58,013 bases of DNA from Limnohabitans sp. (lineage in GTDB: Bacteria; Pseudomonadota; Gammaproteobacteria; Burkholderiales; Burkholderiaceae_C). A model generated the notes under the pieces. It did no database searches. It saw nothing but the letters and a program-made list of their open reading frames with translations, and was not told the DNA's origin. The DNA lies in NCBI RefSeq assembly GCF_030158565.1, contig NZ_JAOASQ010000028.1, positions 1 to 58,013 on the forward strand, in the 5' to 3' direction. Both the position numbers and the translations under genes were made by a program. This document shows, one piece after another, positions 1 through 8,588 of the stretch. Every line of letters begins with the position of its first letter. Within the stretch, counting starts at the first letter, position 1.

Positions 1-76
1 CGGCCAGCACGAGCTTGCCCACACGTTGCTCGGCCGGGGCCAAGGAGGGCAGGGAGGCTTTGATTCGTTCGAGCAT
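1..76 (-). CDS. hexR: RpiR/HexR-family transcriptional regulator, N-terminal fragment
   Basis: Only the first 25 codons lie in the window; the gene runs off the left edge. The translation begins MLERIKASLPSLAPAEQRV, which matches the opening of the N-terminal helix-turn-helix domain of RpiR/HexR regulators. An AGGAG-like ribosome binding site (GGAGA) sits just upstream of the ATG at 76. HexR proteins sense 2-keto-3-deoxy-6-phosphogluconate and repress zwf and Entner-Doudoroff genes. Here the gene lies directly downstream of zwf on the same strand, which supports that assignment. The sugar-phosphate-binding SIS domain is not visible, so a different RpiR-type regulator cannot be excluded. Confidence 0.7.
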   Translation of the reverse strand, partial: MLERIKASLPSLAPAEQRVGKLVLA

Positions 77-108
77 GGCGTGTCTCCGGTTCAGATGGTT
101 TCTAACCT

Positions 109-201
109 GTCATCCTCGGGTCAAGTCCGAGGCTTTAATTGGTTTGTCATCCTCGGGCTTGACCCGAGGATCCATGGATTCCCGATCAAGTCGGGAATGA
201 C
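109..201. repeat. Composite palindromic intergenic element, copy 1
   Basis: A complete copy at 146-201 starts GTCATCCTCGGG and ends GGGAATGAC. It consists of two small hairpins in opposite orientation that meet at CCATGG. A partial left arm precedes it at 109-133. The same design recurs at six other intergenic loci of this window. It lies between hexR and zwf. Confidence 0.85.
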
Positions 202-303
202 ATTTCTACAGTGGATCGGGGCTGACATTTCTAGGGTGGATCGGGAAGGACATTTCTAGGGTGGATTGGGAATGGCATTTCTTGCTTGGATCGGACATGA
301 CAG
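191..303. repeat. 25-bp tandem array grown from the right arm of the palindromic element
   Basis: Units begin at 191, 216, 241, 266 and 291, an exact 25-bp period, about 4.5 copies. Each unit is a variant of TCGGGAATGACATTTCTA followed by a short GTGGA-type tail. The first unit overlaps the right arm of the composite palindrome. The array stops 4 bp before the zwf stop codon. Confidence 0.85.
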
Positions 304-307
304 CGTG

Positions 308-1771
308 TCAGACCTCTTCGCTCCAGCAAAACCCGTCGCGTGCAATCATGGCGCTCGATGCGCTGGGGCCCCAGGTGCCTGCGGCATAGGGGCGTGGGCC
401 CACGGGATCGGCGGTCCAGTGCTGCAAGATGGGTTCCACCCAGCGCCAGGCTTCTTCTTGTTCGTCGCTGCGCACGAACAGGTTCAGGCGGCCGTCCAGC
501 ACGTCCAGCAGCAGGCGCTCGTAGGCGCCCACGCGCTCGCTGCCAAAGCGTTTGTCAAAGTCCAAGTCCAGGTGCACGGGGCTGAGGGTTTGGCCGCCAG
601 CGCCTTGGCCGCGCTTGCTTTGGCCCTGGGCAAACAGGTGCAGCTCCAGCCCGTCTTTGGGTTGCAGGTGGATGACCAGCTTGTTGACCTGGCCCACGGG
701 TGTCTGGAAGATGTCGTGCGGTGTGGGGCGGAAGTTGATCTCGATGTGCGCTTCACGCGAGGCCATGCGCTTGCCGGTGCGGATGTAAAACGGCACGCCC
801 GCCCAGCGCCAATTGGCGATCTCGGTGCGCAGGGCGACAAAGGTTTCGGTGTTGCTGCTGGGGCTCACGCCTTGCTCGTCGCGGTAGGCCGGGACGGGGT
901 GGCCGTCCACATTGCCCGCAGCGTATTGGCCGCGAATCACATGTTGGGTCAGCGTCTCGGGTGTCCAGCGTTTCAGGGCGCGCAGCACCTTGAGTTTTTC
1001 GTCGCGGATGGCGTCGGCATGCGCGTTGATCGGCGGCTCCATGGCAATGGCGCACAGCAGTTGCAGCGCGTGGTTTTGCACCATGTCGCGCAGGGCGCCG
1101 GTGCTTTCATAAAAGCCGCCGCGCTTTTCCACACCCAGCTCTTCAGACATGGTGATCTGGATGTTGGCGATGTGCTCGCGCCGCCACAGGGGTTCGAACA
1201 GGGCGTTGCCAAAGCGCATGGCAAACAGGTTTTGCACGCCGGGCTTGCCCAGGTAGTGGTCGATGCGGAAGATCTGCTGCTCTTTGAACACCTGGCCCAC
1301 GGCGGTGTTGATGGCGCGGTTGGAGGCCAGGTCGTGGCCCAGCGGTTTTTCGAGCACGATGCGGGTTTTGGGCGTGTTCAGGCCGCTGGCGGCGAGCTGC
1401 TCGCACACGGTGGTGAACAGGCTGGGCGCAGTGGACAGGTACATGACCACATGGTCGGTCTCGCGCTCGGCCAGGCGTGCCGCCAGCGCGGCGTAGGCTT
1501 CGGGTTTGGACAGGTCCATGCGCACGTAGCACAGCAGGGCCGCAAAGCGGGCGAATTCTTCGCTGTTGGGGCGCTTGTCGCCTTCGACCTGCTCAAAACG
1601 GGTCTGGATTTGCTGGCGGTACTGTTCGTCGTTCAGGTCGTCGCGGCCCACACCGATGATGCGTCCACCTTCGGGCAGGGTGCCGTGGCGGTAGGCCTGA
1701 AACAAAGCGGGCATGAGTTTGCGCCAGACCAGATCGCCCGTGCCGCCGAAGAAAACCAAATCAAAAGCCAT
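308..1771 (-). CDS. zwf: Glucose-6-phosphate 1-dehydrogenase
   Basis: Oxidises glucose 6-phosphate to 6-phosphogluconolactone with NAD(P)+, feeding the pentose phosphate and Entner-Doudoroff routes in the cytoplasm. At 487 aa it has normal length. The Rossmann motif GGTGDL is at residues 9-14, the EKP motif at 141-143, and the active-site motif RIDHYLGK at 169-176. The residue after GK is Pro, where the family signature normally has Glu, Gln or Lys; this is a small deviation and the catalytic Asp-His pair is intact. The gene is divergent from tal and pgi and is followed by a hexR-like gene, so this is a compact sugar-phosphate locus. A HexR-like palindrome lies 36-50 bp upstream of the start codon. 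Confidence 0.97.
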   Translation of the reverse strand: MAFDLVFFGGTGDLVWRKLMPALFQAYRHGTLPEGGRIIGVGRDDLNDEQYRQQIQTRFEQVEGDKRPNSEEFARFAALLCYVRMDLSKPEAYAALAARLAERETDHVVMYLSTAPSLFTTVCEQLAASGLNTPKTRIVLEKPLGHDLASNRAINTAVGQVFKEQQIFRIDHYLGKPGVQNLFAMRFGNALFEPLWRREHIANIQITMSEELGVEKRGGFYESTGALRDMVQNHALQLLCAIAMEPPINAHADAIRDEKLKVLRALKRWTPETLTQHVIRGQYAAGNVDGHPVPAYRDEQGVSPSSNTETFVALRTEIANWRWAGVPFYIRTGKRMASREAHIEINFRPTPHDIFQTPVGQVNKLVIHLQPKDGLELHLFAQGQSKRGQGAGGQTLSPVHLDLDFDKRFGSERVGAYERLLLDVLDGRLNLFVRSDEQEEAWRWVEPILQHWTADPVGPRPYAAGTWGPSASSAMIARDGFCWSEEV

Positions 1772-1781
1772 GATGTTCTTG

Positions 1782-1821
1782 AGTTACATGAAAAATTGAT
1801 TTGTAATGTAACTTTGTTTCA
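1782..1821. promoter_or_regulatory. Candidate HexR operator upstream of zwf
   Basis: Two overlapping dyads are visible. AGTTACAT at 1782-1789 pairs with ATGTAACT at 1806-1813. TGTAACTTTGTTTCA at 1807-1821 is a 15-bp imperfect palindrome with TGTAAY/RTTACA-type half-sites like those known for HexR. The position just upstream of zwf and the neighbouring hexR-like gene support a role in repression by HexR. The assignment is inferred, not shown. Confidence 0.5.
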
Positions 1822-1885
1822 CGGATAATTCAAGCTGATGGCTGAAATAAATGCGAGATGCATTTGTGGATGCAGAAAAAGCCAA

Positions 1886-2065
1886 GGAATATGTCCCCTA
1901 AGTGCCTGATGCAGATGATGTCCCCCAGTGCCTGATGCAGAAGCTGACGCCCAGGCCTTGACCCAGATGCTGTCACTCCGGGCTTGATCCAGATGCTGTC
2001 ACCCCGGGCTTGATCCGGGGTCCATGGTTTCGCAGCCATGGATGCCGGGTCAAGCCCGGCATGAC
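1886..2065. repeat. 26-bp tandem array running into composite palindromic element, copy 2
   Basis: Units start at 1886, 1912, 1938, 1964 and 1990, an exact 26-bp period. They get closer to the left arm of the palindrome from left to right, and the last unit merges with it. The full composite element is at 1998-2065 (68 bp). It begins GTCACCCCGGGCTTGATCC, has CCATGG on both sides of an 8-nt centre, and ends CCCGGCATGAC. The array fills most of the zwf-tal divergent gap, so it could affect promoter spacing or transcript folding for tal. Confidence 0.85.
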
Positions 2066-2137
2066 AGGAAAATGGCGTCTGCGATCATTTGACCACCTCG
2101 CATGCCGTGCCCCTTTTTGAATTTGAGAATGACCTGT

Positions 2138-3085
2138 ATGAACCAACTTGATGCGCTTAAAAAATTCACCACCGTGGTCGCGGACACCGGTGACTTCAAG
2201 CAATTGGCCCAATTCCAGCCGCAAGACGCCACGACCAATCCTTCGTTGATCTTGAAGGCGGTTCAAAAGCCCGAATACGCCCCTTTGTTGGCCGAAGCCG
2301 TTGCCGCCCATCGAGGCCAGCCACTGGACGTGGTGATGGACCACTTGCTGGTGCGTTTTGGTGGCGAGATTTTGGCCACCATTCCCGGCCGTGTGTCCAC
2401 CGAAGTGGATGCGCGTTTGAGCTTTGACACCGCCGCCACCGTGGCCCGTGCCCGACGCATCATGGCGCTGTATGAGGCGAAAGGCATTGCTCGCGAGCGC
2501 GTGTTGATCAAAATTGCGTCGACCTGGGAAGGCATTCAGGCGGCCGCCGAGCTGGAGCGCGAAGGCATCCGCTGCAACCTGACGCTGTTGTTCGCGTTTT
2601 GCCAGGCCGTGGCCTGCGGTCAGGCCAAGGTGCAGCTGATTTCGCCCTTTGTGGGCCGCATTTACGACTGGTACAAAAAGACCGCAGGCGCCGCTTGGGA
2701 CGAGGCGGCCAAGGCCGGTGCCAACGACCCCGGCGTGCAGTCTGTGCGGGCCATCTTCAACCACTACAAAAAGCACGGCATCGCCACCGAAGTCATGGGC
2801 GCGTCGTTCCGCAACATCGGCCAGATCACGGCGCTGGCCGGTTGCGATTTGCTGACCATCAGCCCCGAGTTGCTGGCGCAGCTGGCCGCGACCGAAGCCC
2901 CCTTGAGTTTGGCGTTGGACGCTGCTGCCGCTCAGGCGATGGACTTGCCAGCGGTTGCCTATGACGAAGCCTCTTTCCGCCTGGCCCTGAACGAAGACGC
3001 CATGGCCACCGAGAAGCTGGCCGAAGGCATTCGCGCGTTCTGCGCCGATGCCGTGAAACTTGAAGACCTGATGAAGAAGGCCTGA
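2138..3085 (+). CDS. tal: Transaldolase
   Basis: Transfers a dihydroxyacetone unit between sedoheptulose 7-phosphate and glyceraldehyde 3-phosphate in the non-oxidative pentose phosphate pathway. DATTNPSL at residues 30-37 and the Schiff-base lysine K125 in VLIKIAST are present, and the 315-aa length fits the family. I chose the ATG at 2138 ([10 protein letters not shown]) over an upstream in-frame ATG at 2102. It gives the usual N-terminus, and a GAGAA box lies about 9 nt before it. The gene is followed after one base by pgi, so the two are almost certainly co-transcribed. Confidence 0.96.
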   Translation: MNQLDALKKFTTVVADTGDFKQLAQFQPQDATTNPSLILKAVQKPEYAPLLAEAVAAHRGQPLDVVMDHLLVRFGGEILATIPGRVSTEVDARLSFDTAATVARARRIMALYEAKGIARERVLIKIASTWEGIQAAAELEREGIRCNLTLLFAFCQAVACGQAKVQLISPFVGRIYDWYKKTAGAAWDEAAKAGANDPGVQSVRAIFNHYKKHGIATEVMGASFRNIGQITALAGCDLLTISPELLAQLAATEAPLSLALDAAAAQAMDLPAVAYDEASFRLALNEDAMATEKLAEGIRAFCADAVKLEDLMKKA

Positions 3086-3086
3086 G

Positions 3087-4622
3087 ATGCGTTGTGACAA
3101 GACTGCTGCCTGGTGCCAACTGCAGCAACATGCCGAGAGGTTCGCCGGATTTGATTTGCGCACGGCCTTTGCCCAGGACGATGCACGCGCCCAGGCCCTG
3201 AGCCAGTCGGCGCCGCATGTGTTTGCCGACTTGTCCAAGAACCACACCGATGTCGCCACCGAAGCGCTGTTGATGGAATTGGCCCGGCAAACCGGACTGG
3301 CCTCGCACCGCGATGCGATGTTCCGTGGCGAGGCGATCAACCACACCGAAGACCGTGCCGTGATGCACTGGTTGCTGCGCCAACCCGAAGGCTCTTTGCA
3401 AGGCGACTTGGCCGAGCCGCTGGCGCTGGTGCACGGCACCCTTGCGCCCATGCTGGCCTATGCCGAGGAGGTGCGGGCCGATGCGCAGATCACCGACGTG
3501 GTGAACATCGGCATTGGCGGCTCGGACTTGGGCCCGCAGATGGCGGTGCTGGCGCTGCAAGACTTTGTGTTGCCGGGCAAGCGTTTTCACTTTGTGTCCA
3601 ACGTCGATGGCCATGAATTGGCGGCGGTCCTCAAAGGCCTCAGGGCCGAGAACACGCTGTTTTTGATCGCGTCCAAAACCTTCACCACCATCGAGACCAT
3701 GACCAATGCCCGCTCGGCACTGGCCTGGTTCCAGGTCCAAGGCGGCAGCGATGTGGCGCGTCACTTTGCAGCGCTCACCACCAACGTGGCGGCTGCGGCC
3801 GAGTTTGGCATCACCACCACTTTTGGTTTTTGGGACTGGGTGGGTGGACGGTATTCGATGTGGTCGGCGATTGGCTTGCCGGTGGCGATCGCCATTGGGG
3901 CACAAGGCTTCAAAGACCTGCTGGCCGGTGCACACGCGATGGACCAGCATTTCCAAGCCGCGCCGCTGGAAGAAAACGTGCCTGTGCGCTTGGGATTGCT
4001 GGACGTTTGGTACCGCAACTTTTTGAACTACACCAGCCGCTCGATCGCCCCGTACCACAGCGCTTTGCGCCGGGTGCCAGCATATTTGCAACAGCTGGAG
4101 ATGGAGAGCAACGGCAAGCGGGTAGACCGCAATGGCCAGGCGCTGCCTTACGGCACCTCGCCCGTGCTGTGGGGCGAGCCGGGCACCAACGGGCAACACG
4201 CTTACTTTCAGATGCTGCACCAGGGCACCGACATCGTGCCGCTGGAGTTCATCGCGGTCAAAAAGCCCACACACAGCCTGAAAGACCACCACGAGCTGCT
4301 GCTGGCCAATGTGATCGCACAAGCTCAGGCGCTCATGCAAGGCAAGTCGGACGCAGGCGGGCACAAGCATTTCACCGGCAACCGGCCCAGCACCTTCTTG
4401 TTGCTGGATGAACTCACGCCCACCAGCCTGGGGGCTTTGATCGCGCTGCAAGAGCACCGCGTGTTCGTGAGCGGCTCGGTCTGGGGCATCAACAGCTTTG
4501 ACCAGTGGGGCGTGGAGCTGGGCAAAGTGCTGGCCAAAAACATCCACGCACGCATCGTGTCAGGGGATGGATCGGGGCTGGACGCGTCGACCGCCGCCTT
4601 GCTGCAACGCGTACGCAGCTGA
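3087..4622 (+). CDS. pgi: Glucose-6-phosphate isomerase
   Basis: Interconverts glucose 6-phosphate and fructose 6-phosphate. The 511-aa protein carries the SIS-type sugar-phosphate site GIGGSDLGPQMA, the SKTFTTIET segment and the C-terminal signature GSVWGINSFDQWGVELGK, with the Gln and Lys of the family in place. The start codon at 3087 is one base after the tal stop, so translation is probably coupled. Together with zwf and tal it gives a cluster that can cycle fructose 6-phosphate back into the oxidative branch, which suits a cell that uses the Entner-Doudoroff route. Confidence 0.97.
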   Translation: MRCDKTAAWCQLQQHAERFAGFDLRTAFAQDDARAQALSQSAPHVFADLSKNHTDVATEALLMELARQTGLASHRDAMFRGEAINHTEDRAVMHWLLRQPEGSLQGDLAEPLALVHGTLAPMLAYAEEVRADAQITDVVNIGIGGSDLGPQMAVLALQDFVLPGKRFHFVSNVDGHELAAVLKGLRAENTLFLIASKTFTTIETMTNARSALAWFQVQGGSDVARHFAALTTNVAAAAEFGITTTFGFWDWVGGRYSMWSAIGLPVAIAIGAQGFKDLLAGAHAMDQHFQAAPLEENVPVRLGLLDVWYRNFLNYTSRSIAPYHSALRRVPAYLQQLEMESNGKRVDRNGQALPYGTSPVLWGEPGTNGQHAYFQMLHQGTDIVPLEFIAVKKPTHSLKDHHELLLANVIAQAQALMQGKSDAGGHKHFTGNRPSTFLLLDELTPTSLGALIALQEHRVFVSGSVWGINSFDQWGVELGKVLAKNIHARIVSGDGSGLDASTAALLQRVRS

Positions 4623-4693
4623 ATGCGAGAGCGCTAGAGCCGCTGTGCTTTAAGTGATACCGAATGCTCAGGGGCCAGCGATAAACTGGTCCC

Positions 4694-6007
4694 ATGACGC
4701 CTTCCATAGACCGCCTGCTGCAAAGCATTGATGCCAAGCGCGACGAGGTCGTTGCGCTCACGCAAGACCTGGTCCGCATCCCCACCATCAACCCGCCGGG
4801 CGATGCTTACGAAGCCTGCGCGCACCTGATTGGCGAGCGCCTGGCACGCAAGGGTTTTGCGGTCGAGTACGTGCGGGCCATCGGCTCACCCGGCGACAGC
4901 GACAGCCACCCGCGCACCAATGTGGTGGCGCGTTGGCAAGCGCCCCAGCCGGGTGAATGCGTGCATTTCAACAGCCACATCGACGTGGTCGAAGCCGGAC
5001 CCGGTTGGACCTATGAGCCCTTTGGCGGGCAAGTGGCCAATGGGCGCGTGTATGGCCGGGGCACTTGCGACATGAAGGGCGGGCTGGCGTCGAGCATCAT
5101 CGCTTGCGAAGCCTTGATCGAGTCGGGCTTGCCCATGTCGGGGGCGCTGGAGATCAGCGGCACGGTGGACGAAGAGTCGGGCGGTTTTGCCGGCGTGGGC
5201 TATTTGGCCGAGCGGGGTTACTTCAGCCAACCCCGTGTGCACCATGTGATCATTCCCGAGCCCTTGGGGGTGGACCGCATTTGCCTGGGGCACCGCGGCG
5301 TGTGGTGGGGCGAGGTGGAGACGCGTGGGCGCATCGCGCACGGCTCCATGCCCTTTTTGGGCGACAGCGCCATCAACCACATGAGCGCGTTCATCCATTT
5401 GCTCGAGACACAGCTGCAGCCCCGCTTGCAGGGGCGCCACACCGCCGAGCCGGTGGAGCCACCGGGCGCCCGCGTGAGCACGCTCAACATCAACAGCATC
5501 CATGGCGGTCAGGTCGAGCAGCGTTACAGCCTGGACGAGCGGGGCTGGCCCACAGGCGATTTGCCCGCGCCCGTGGTGGCGCACCTGTGCAAGGCGGTGC
5601 TGGACCGGCGTTTCATCGCCGAAGAAAACCTGGAAGCCGTCAAGCAAGAGATCGTGGACATGCTCGAAGAGCTCAAGCGCACACGCCCGGGCTTTGACTA
5701 CGGCATCCGCGAGATCATGAGTTTTGTGCCGACCGCCACCCCCAAGGATGCGCCGGTGGTGGATGCCACCGCACGCGCCATTGCGCGGGTGCTGGGCCGT
5801 GAGCCCAGTTACATCGCCAGCCCGGGCACTTATGACCAAAAGCACATCGTGCGCAGCGGCAAGCTGCGTGACTGCATCGCCTATGGCCCCGGCATTCTGG
5901 ATCTGGCGCACCAGCCCGACGAATATGTGGGCATCCAGGAACTGGTCGATTCGGCCAAGATCATGGCCTTGGCGGCGCTGCAACTGACAGGCCGGAGCAC
6001 GTTTTAA
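4694..6007 (+). CDS. M20-family metallodeacylase (ArgE/DapE type)
   Basis: Predicted zinc amidohydrolase of the ArgE/DapE/CPG2 family, which removes acyl groups from amino-acid derivatives. The metal and catalytic residues are visible: H95 and D97 in HIDVVE, D126 in GTCDMKGG, and E160-E161 in GTVDEESGG. The 437-aa length is somewhat above typical ArgE or DapE. The gene stands alone between pgi and a long intergenic gap, so context does not name the substrate. It could be an acetylornithine deacetylase, a succinyl-diaminopimelate desuccinylase or a related peptidase, and I do not choose between them. Confidence 0.85.
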   Translation: MTPSIDRLLQSIDAKRDEVVALTQDLVRIPTINPPGDAYEACAHLIGERLARKGFAVEYVRAIGSPGDSDSHPRTNVVARWQAPQPGECVHFNSHIDVVEAGPGWTYEPFGGQVANGRVYGRGTCDMKGGLASSIIACEALIESGLPMSGALEISGTVDEESGGFAGVGYLAERGYFSQPRVHHVIIPEPLGVDRICLGHRGVWWGEVETRGRIAHGSMPFLGDSAINHMSAFIHLLETQLQPRLQGRHTAEPVEPPGARVSTLNINSIHGGQVEQRYSLDERGWPTGDLPAPVVAHLCKAVLDRRFIAEENLEAVKQEIVDMLEELKRTRPGFDYGIREIMSFVPTATPKDAPVVDATARAIARVLGREPSYIASPGTYDQKHIVRSGKLRDCIAYGPGILDLAHQPDEYVGIQELVDSAKIMALAALQLTGRSTF

Positions 6008-6284
6008 GCGCCAGCCCCGGGCGGGACGCTGCAGCCCTGCGTGATGCGCTGTTGCATCAGTTGTAACCGCAGGTTTGCTTTGGGATGCGATGCGGCTTCA
6101 AATTCATTTTTATCAGAAAATAACACATAAATCTGTTTTTTGTGTTTATTTGCGTCCTTTAAAACGAATTCATTGCCGTAGAATACGCCGCTTACTGCCA
6201 AATTCAGACGCCGCGACAGGCCTGCTTGGTGTGTATTGAATGGCCAAGTTGGGGGCCTCCAAAAGAACAACCCCGGGAGTGTTT
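6008..6284. other. AT-richer intergenic region before the M23 peptidase gene
   Basis: This 277-bp gap has no convincing gene. Its middle part (about 6105-6190) is clearly AT-richer than the surrounding DNA, and a TAGAAT -10-like hexamer lies at 6179-6184. It most likely holds the promoter of the M23 peptidase-bactofilin pair, but no good -35 was found. No terminator or conserved RNA structure was recognised. Confidence 0.4.
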
Positions 6285-7238
6285 ATGCAATTGATTTGGG
6301 TATCCGGGCCCACAGCCCGGGTGGTGGCGGTGTCCATCACGGCGCACAAGGTCTTGGTTTCTGTGCTCGGCGTGGCCTTGGCTTTGTTGGTGCTCGGTTC
6401 CTTGTTTCAATTCATTGGCCTTCGTGTGGCTGTTGAATATGCCCCCTCACTGGCCCAAAGCATGGGTGGGGTCACCAGCCAGGCCGAACAACTCAAGATC
6501 GAGGCGGAGTACCGCACCAAGCTCGAAGGGCTGCATGGCCAACTGACATCGGTCACCGATCGGCTGCGCGATATTGAGGAACAGAAAAACAATTTCCTGG
6601 GGCGACTGGGCATTGAAAGTTTGATCTCCAGTGGTTCGCGTCGCAAGGCCGATGCGGCTGGGGGGCGTGGCGGCCCTTTGAAAGCCCTGCCTTTTTGGCA
6701 GAGCCGGGCAACGGATCTGAACAGCGAGCTGGAGATGACTGCTCAACAAATTCAGGACCTGGAGAAAACGCTGATCCAAAAACAAGACCAGTGGAAACGC
6801 GATCTGGCGAAGCTGACGCAATTGCCCACGGCCTTGCCTTTGACGCAGGAGTTTTCCATCACCAGTGGTTTTGGTGTGCGCGCTGACCCGATGAACCACC
6901 AGACCAGCATGCATGAAGGCATCGACTTTGTGGCGCCTGTGGGTACGCCGATTCGTGCAACGGCGGATGGCCAGGTTTTGCGCTCAGGGCGTGCAGGCGC
7001 TTATGGCGAGATGATCGAAATTGAGCATGCCGATGGCTTTGTGTCCCGATACGCCCATTTGAGCCGTCGCCATGTCAATGAAGGCGACAAAGTGGCACAC
7101 GGTCAACTGATTGGGCTGCTGGGCAACACCGGCCGCTCGACAGGGCCTCATTTGCACTACGAAGTGACTTATCAAGGGCGGGCCATGCACCCGGCCAAAG
7201 CTTTTGCGGCTTGGGCGCGTCAGCGCCTGCAGCCTTGA
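6285..7238 (+). CDS. Membrane-anchored M23 (LytM) peptidoglycan endopeptidase
   Basis: Predicted inner-membrane protein with a periplasmic zinc endopeptidase domain that would cleave peptidoglycan cross-links. One transmembrane segment lies near residues 22-48, a probable coiled coil covers about 65-180, and the LytM domain occupies about 190-310. H210 and D214 (HEGID) and the HLH motif at 289-291 supply the metal and catalytic residues, so it looks active and not a degenerate activator. I chose the ATG at 6285 because GGGAG stands 7 nt upstream; an upstream in-frame ATG at 6240 lacks this. It is followed 31 bp later by a bactofilin gene, a known pairing in cell-shape systems. Confidence 0.9.
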   Translation: MQLIWVSGPTARVVAVSITAHKVLVSVLGVALALLVLGSLFQFIGLRVAVEYAPSLAQSMGGVTSQAEQLKIEAEYRTKLEGLHGQLTSVTDRLRDIEEQKNNFLGRLGIESLISSGSRRKADAAGGRGGPLKALPFWQSRATDLNSELEMTAQQIQDLEKTLIQKQDQWKRDLAKLTQLPTALPLTQEFSITSGFGVRADPMNHQTSMHEGIDFVAPVGTPIRATADGQVLRSGRAGAYGEMIEIEHADGFVSRYAHLSRRHVNEGDKVAHGQLIGLLGNTGRSTGPHLHYEVTYQGRAMHPAKAFAAWARQRLQP

Positions 7239-7269
7239 TGGAAGTTCGAATATTCAGAGGAGACCCGCC

Positions 7270-7719
7270 ATGTTCGGCATCAATAAAAACAGCAACACCC
7301 CTTTGGTCAAAAGCCAGGAACGCTTTGATACGCTGATCGGTCGTCAGACTGAAATTCAGGGAACTTTACGCGTTGTGCAAAGTGTGCGCATCGATGGCAA
7401 GGTCATCGGCAACATCGAGGCCTCCAAAGAAAACGCCATCACGGTGGTGATCGGTCTGGAGGGCGAAGTTCAAGGTGATGTGATCGCCAGCCGGGTGATT
7501 GTGGCGGGCAAGGTGGCGGGCAACATCGATGCGCACGAGCGTGTGGAGTTGATGGCCAGTGCCTTGGTGCAAGGCGATGTGAAATACGGCTCCATTGCTG
7601 TTGAGCACGGTGCCCGTTTGATGGGGTTGTTACTGCAGGTGGATGTTTCGAAGCCCCAGGTGCGTCAAGACCAAGCCCAAACGGCAATCACCAAAGCCAA
7701 GGCCACCGGCAAGTCCTGA
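7270..7719 (+). CDS. Bactofilin (polymer-forming cytoskeletal protein)
   Basis: A 149-aa protein with a central DUF583 beta-helix core. Repeated hydrophobic-rich stretches (TEIQGTLRV, SVRIDGKVIGNIEA, EGEVQGDVIAS, AGKVAGNIDA) match the right-handed beta-helix rungs of bactofilins, flanked by short disordered ends. Bactofilins polymerise without nucleotide and localise cell-wall enzymes. The start at 7270 follows a GAGGAGA ribosome binding site. The gene directly follows an M23 peptidase, as in bactofilin-LmdC type pairs that shape the cell wall, so a joint role in morphogenesis is likely. Confidence 0.92.
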   Translation: MFGINKNSNTPLVKSQERFDTLIGRQTEIQGTLRVVQSVRIDGKVIGNIEASKENAITVVIGLEGEVQGDVIASRVIVAGKVAGNIDAHERVELMASALVQGDVKYGSIAVEHGARLMGLLLQVDVSKPQVRQDQAQTAITKAKATGKS

Positions 7720-7798
7720 TCAGAAGCACGTGACTGGGGATTTTGCAGTTTCCAGCAGTGCGCCATGAATAAACCGTGAAATTCATTATCATCACGGC

Positions 7799-8578
7799 AT
7801 GACATTCTTAGCCATCGATGTGGGCAATACCCGTTTGAAATGGGCGTTGTACGACCGTCCGCACCCCCAAGCCCAGTTGATGGCGCATGGTGCGGAATTT
7901 CTGGAAAACATCGACCGCTTGTCGGATGGCCCTTGGGCCGATTTGCCGGTGCCCGGACGCATGCTGGGCTGTGTGGTGGCGGGTGACGCCATCAAGCGCC
8001 GCGTGCAGGAGCAAATGGAGTTGTGGGACTTCACCCCGCAGTGGGTCGTGCCCAGCCTCTCTGAGGCTGGCGTGACCAATGGCTACGATCACCCTTCGCG
8101 CTTGGGCTCGGACCGTTGGGTGGCCATGATCGGTGCCCGTCAGCGCATGCTGGCGCAAGGCCCGGCCAGGCCTTTGGTGGTGGTGATGGTCGGCACCGCG
8201 GTGACCGTCGAGGCCATCGATGCGGATGGGCGGTTCCTGGGCGGCTTGATTTTGCCGGGCCACGGCATCATGCTGCGCGCCCTGGAGTCCGGCACCGCCG
8301 GGCTGCATGTGCCCACCGGCGAGGTGCGGCCTTTCCCGACCAACACCAGCGATGCGCTGACCAGCGGCGGCACTTACGCGATTGCCGGCGCTTGCGAGCG
8401 CATGGTGCAGCACCTGCGCGAGCACACGGGGCAAGAGCCCATGTGCGTGATGACCGGCGGCGCGGGCTGGAAGATGGCGCCCAGCATGTCGCTGCAGTTC
8501 GAGTTGGTGGACAACCTGATTTTTGATGGCCTGCTGGCCATGGCCGATCAGCGTTTCAACAAGGTCGACAAGCGCTGA
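7799..8578 (+). CDS. coaX: Type III pantothenate kinase
   Basis: Phosphorylates pantothenate, the first step of coenzyme A synthesis, in the cytoplasm. The N-terminal ASKHA phosphate motif [11 protein letters not shown] is at residues 7-17. The GSDRW segment, GTAVTVEAI and GGLILPG follow in the family order, and the 259-aa length is normal. In many betaproteobacteria coaX lies beside birA, but no birA is present here. The neighbours are bactofilin upstream and a convergent TetR gene only 10 bp downstream. Confidence 0.95.
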   Translation: MTFLAIDVGNTRLKWALYDRPHPQAQLMAHGAEFLENIDRLSDGPWADLPVPGRMLGCVVAGDAIKRRVQEQMELWDFTPQWVVPSLSEAGVTNGYDHPSRLGSDRWVAMIGARQRMLAQGPARPLVVVMVGTAVTVEAIDADGRFLGGLILPGHGIMLRALESGTAGLHVPTGEVRPFPTNTSDALTSGGTYAIAGACERMVQHLREHTGQEPMCVMTGGAGWKMAPSMSLQFELVDNLIFDGLLAMADQRFNKVDKR

Positions 8579-8588
8579 GCAGACGTTT

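Noticed and set aside
1190..1200. A GGTTCGAA stretch resembling a tRNA T-loop
   Set aside because: It lies within zwf, has no flanking stems and no acceptor or anticodon arm. No other tRNA-like folds were seen in the window.
266..1828. A 520-residue open frame on the plus strand opposite zwf
   Set aside because: It is a mirror of zwf caused by GC-rich third positions. Its translation has no recognisable family and the opposite strand has a complete G6PD with all motifs.
2859..4547. A 562-residue open frame on the minus strand opposite pgi and the end of tal
   Set aside because: Same effect. Pgi motifs are intact on the plus strand and the antisense product is low-complexity in character.
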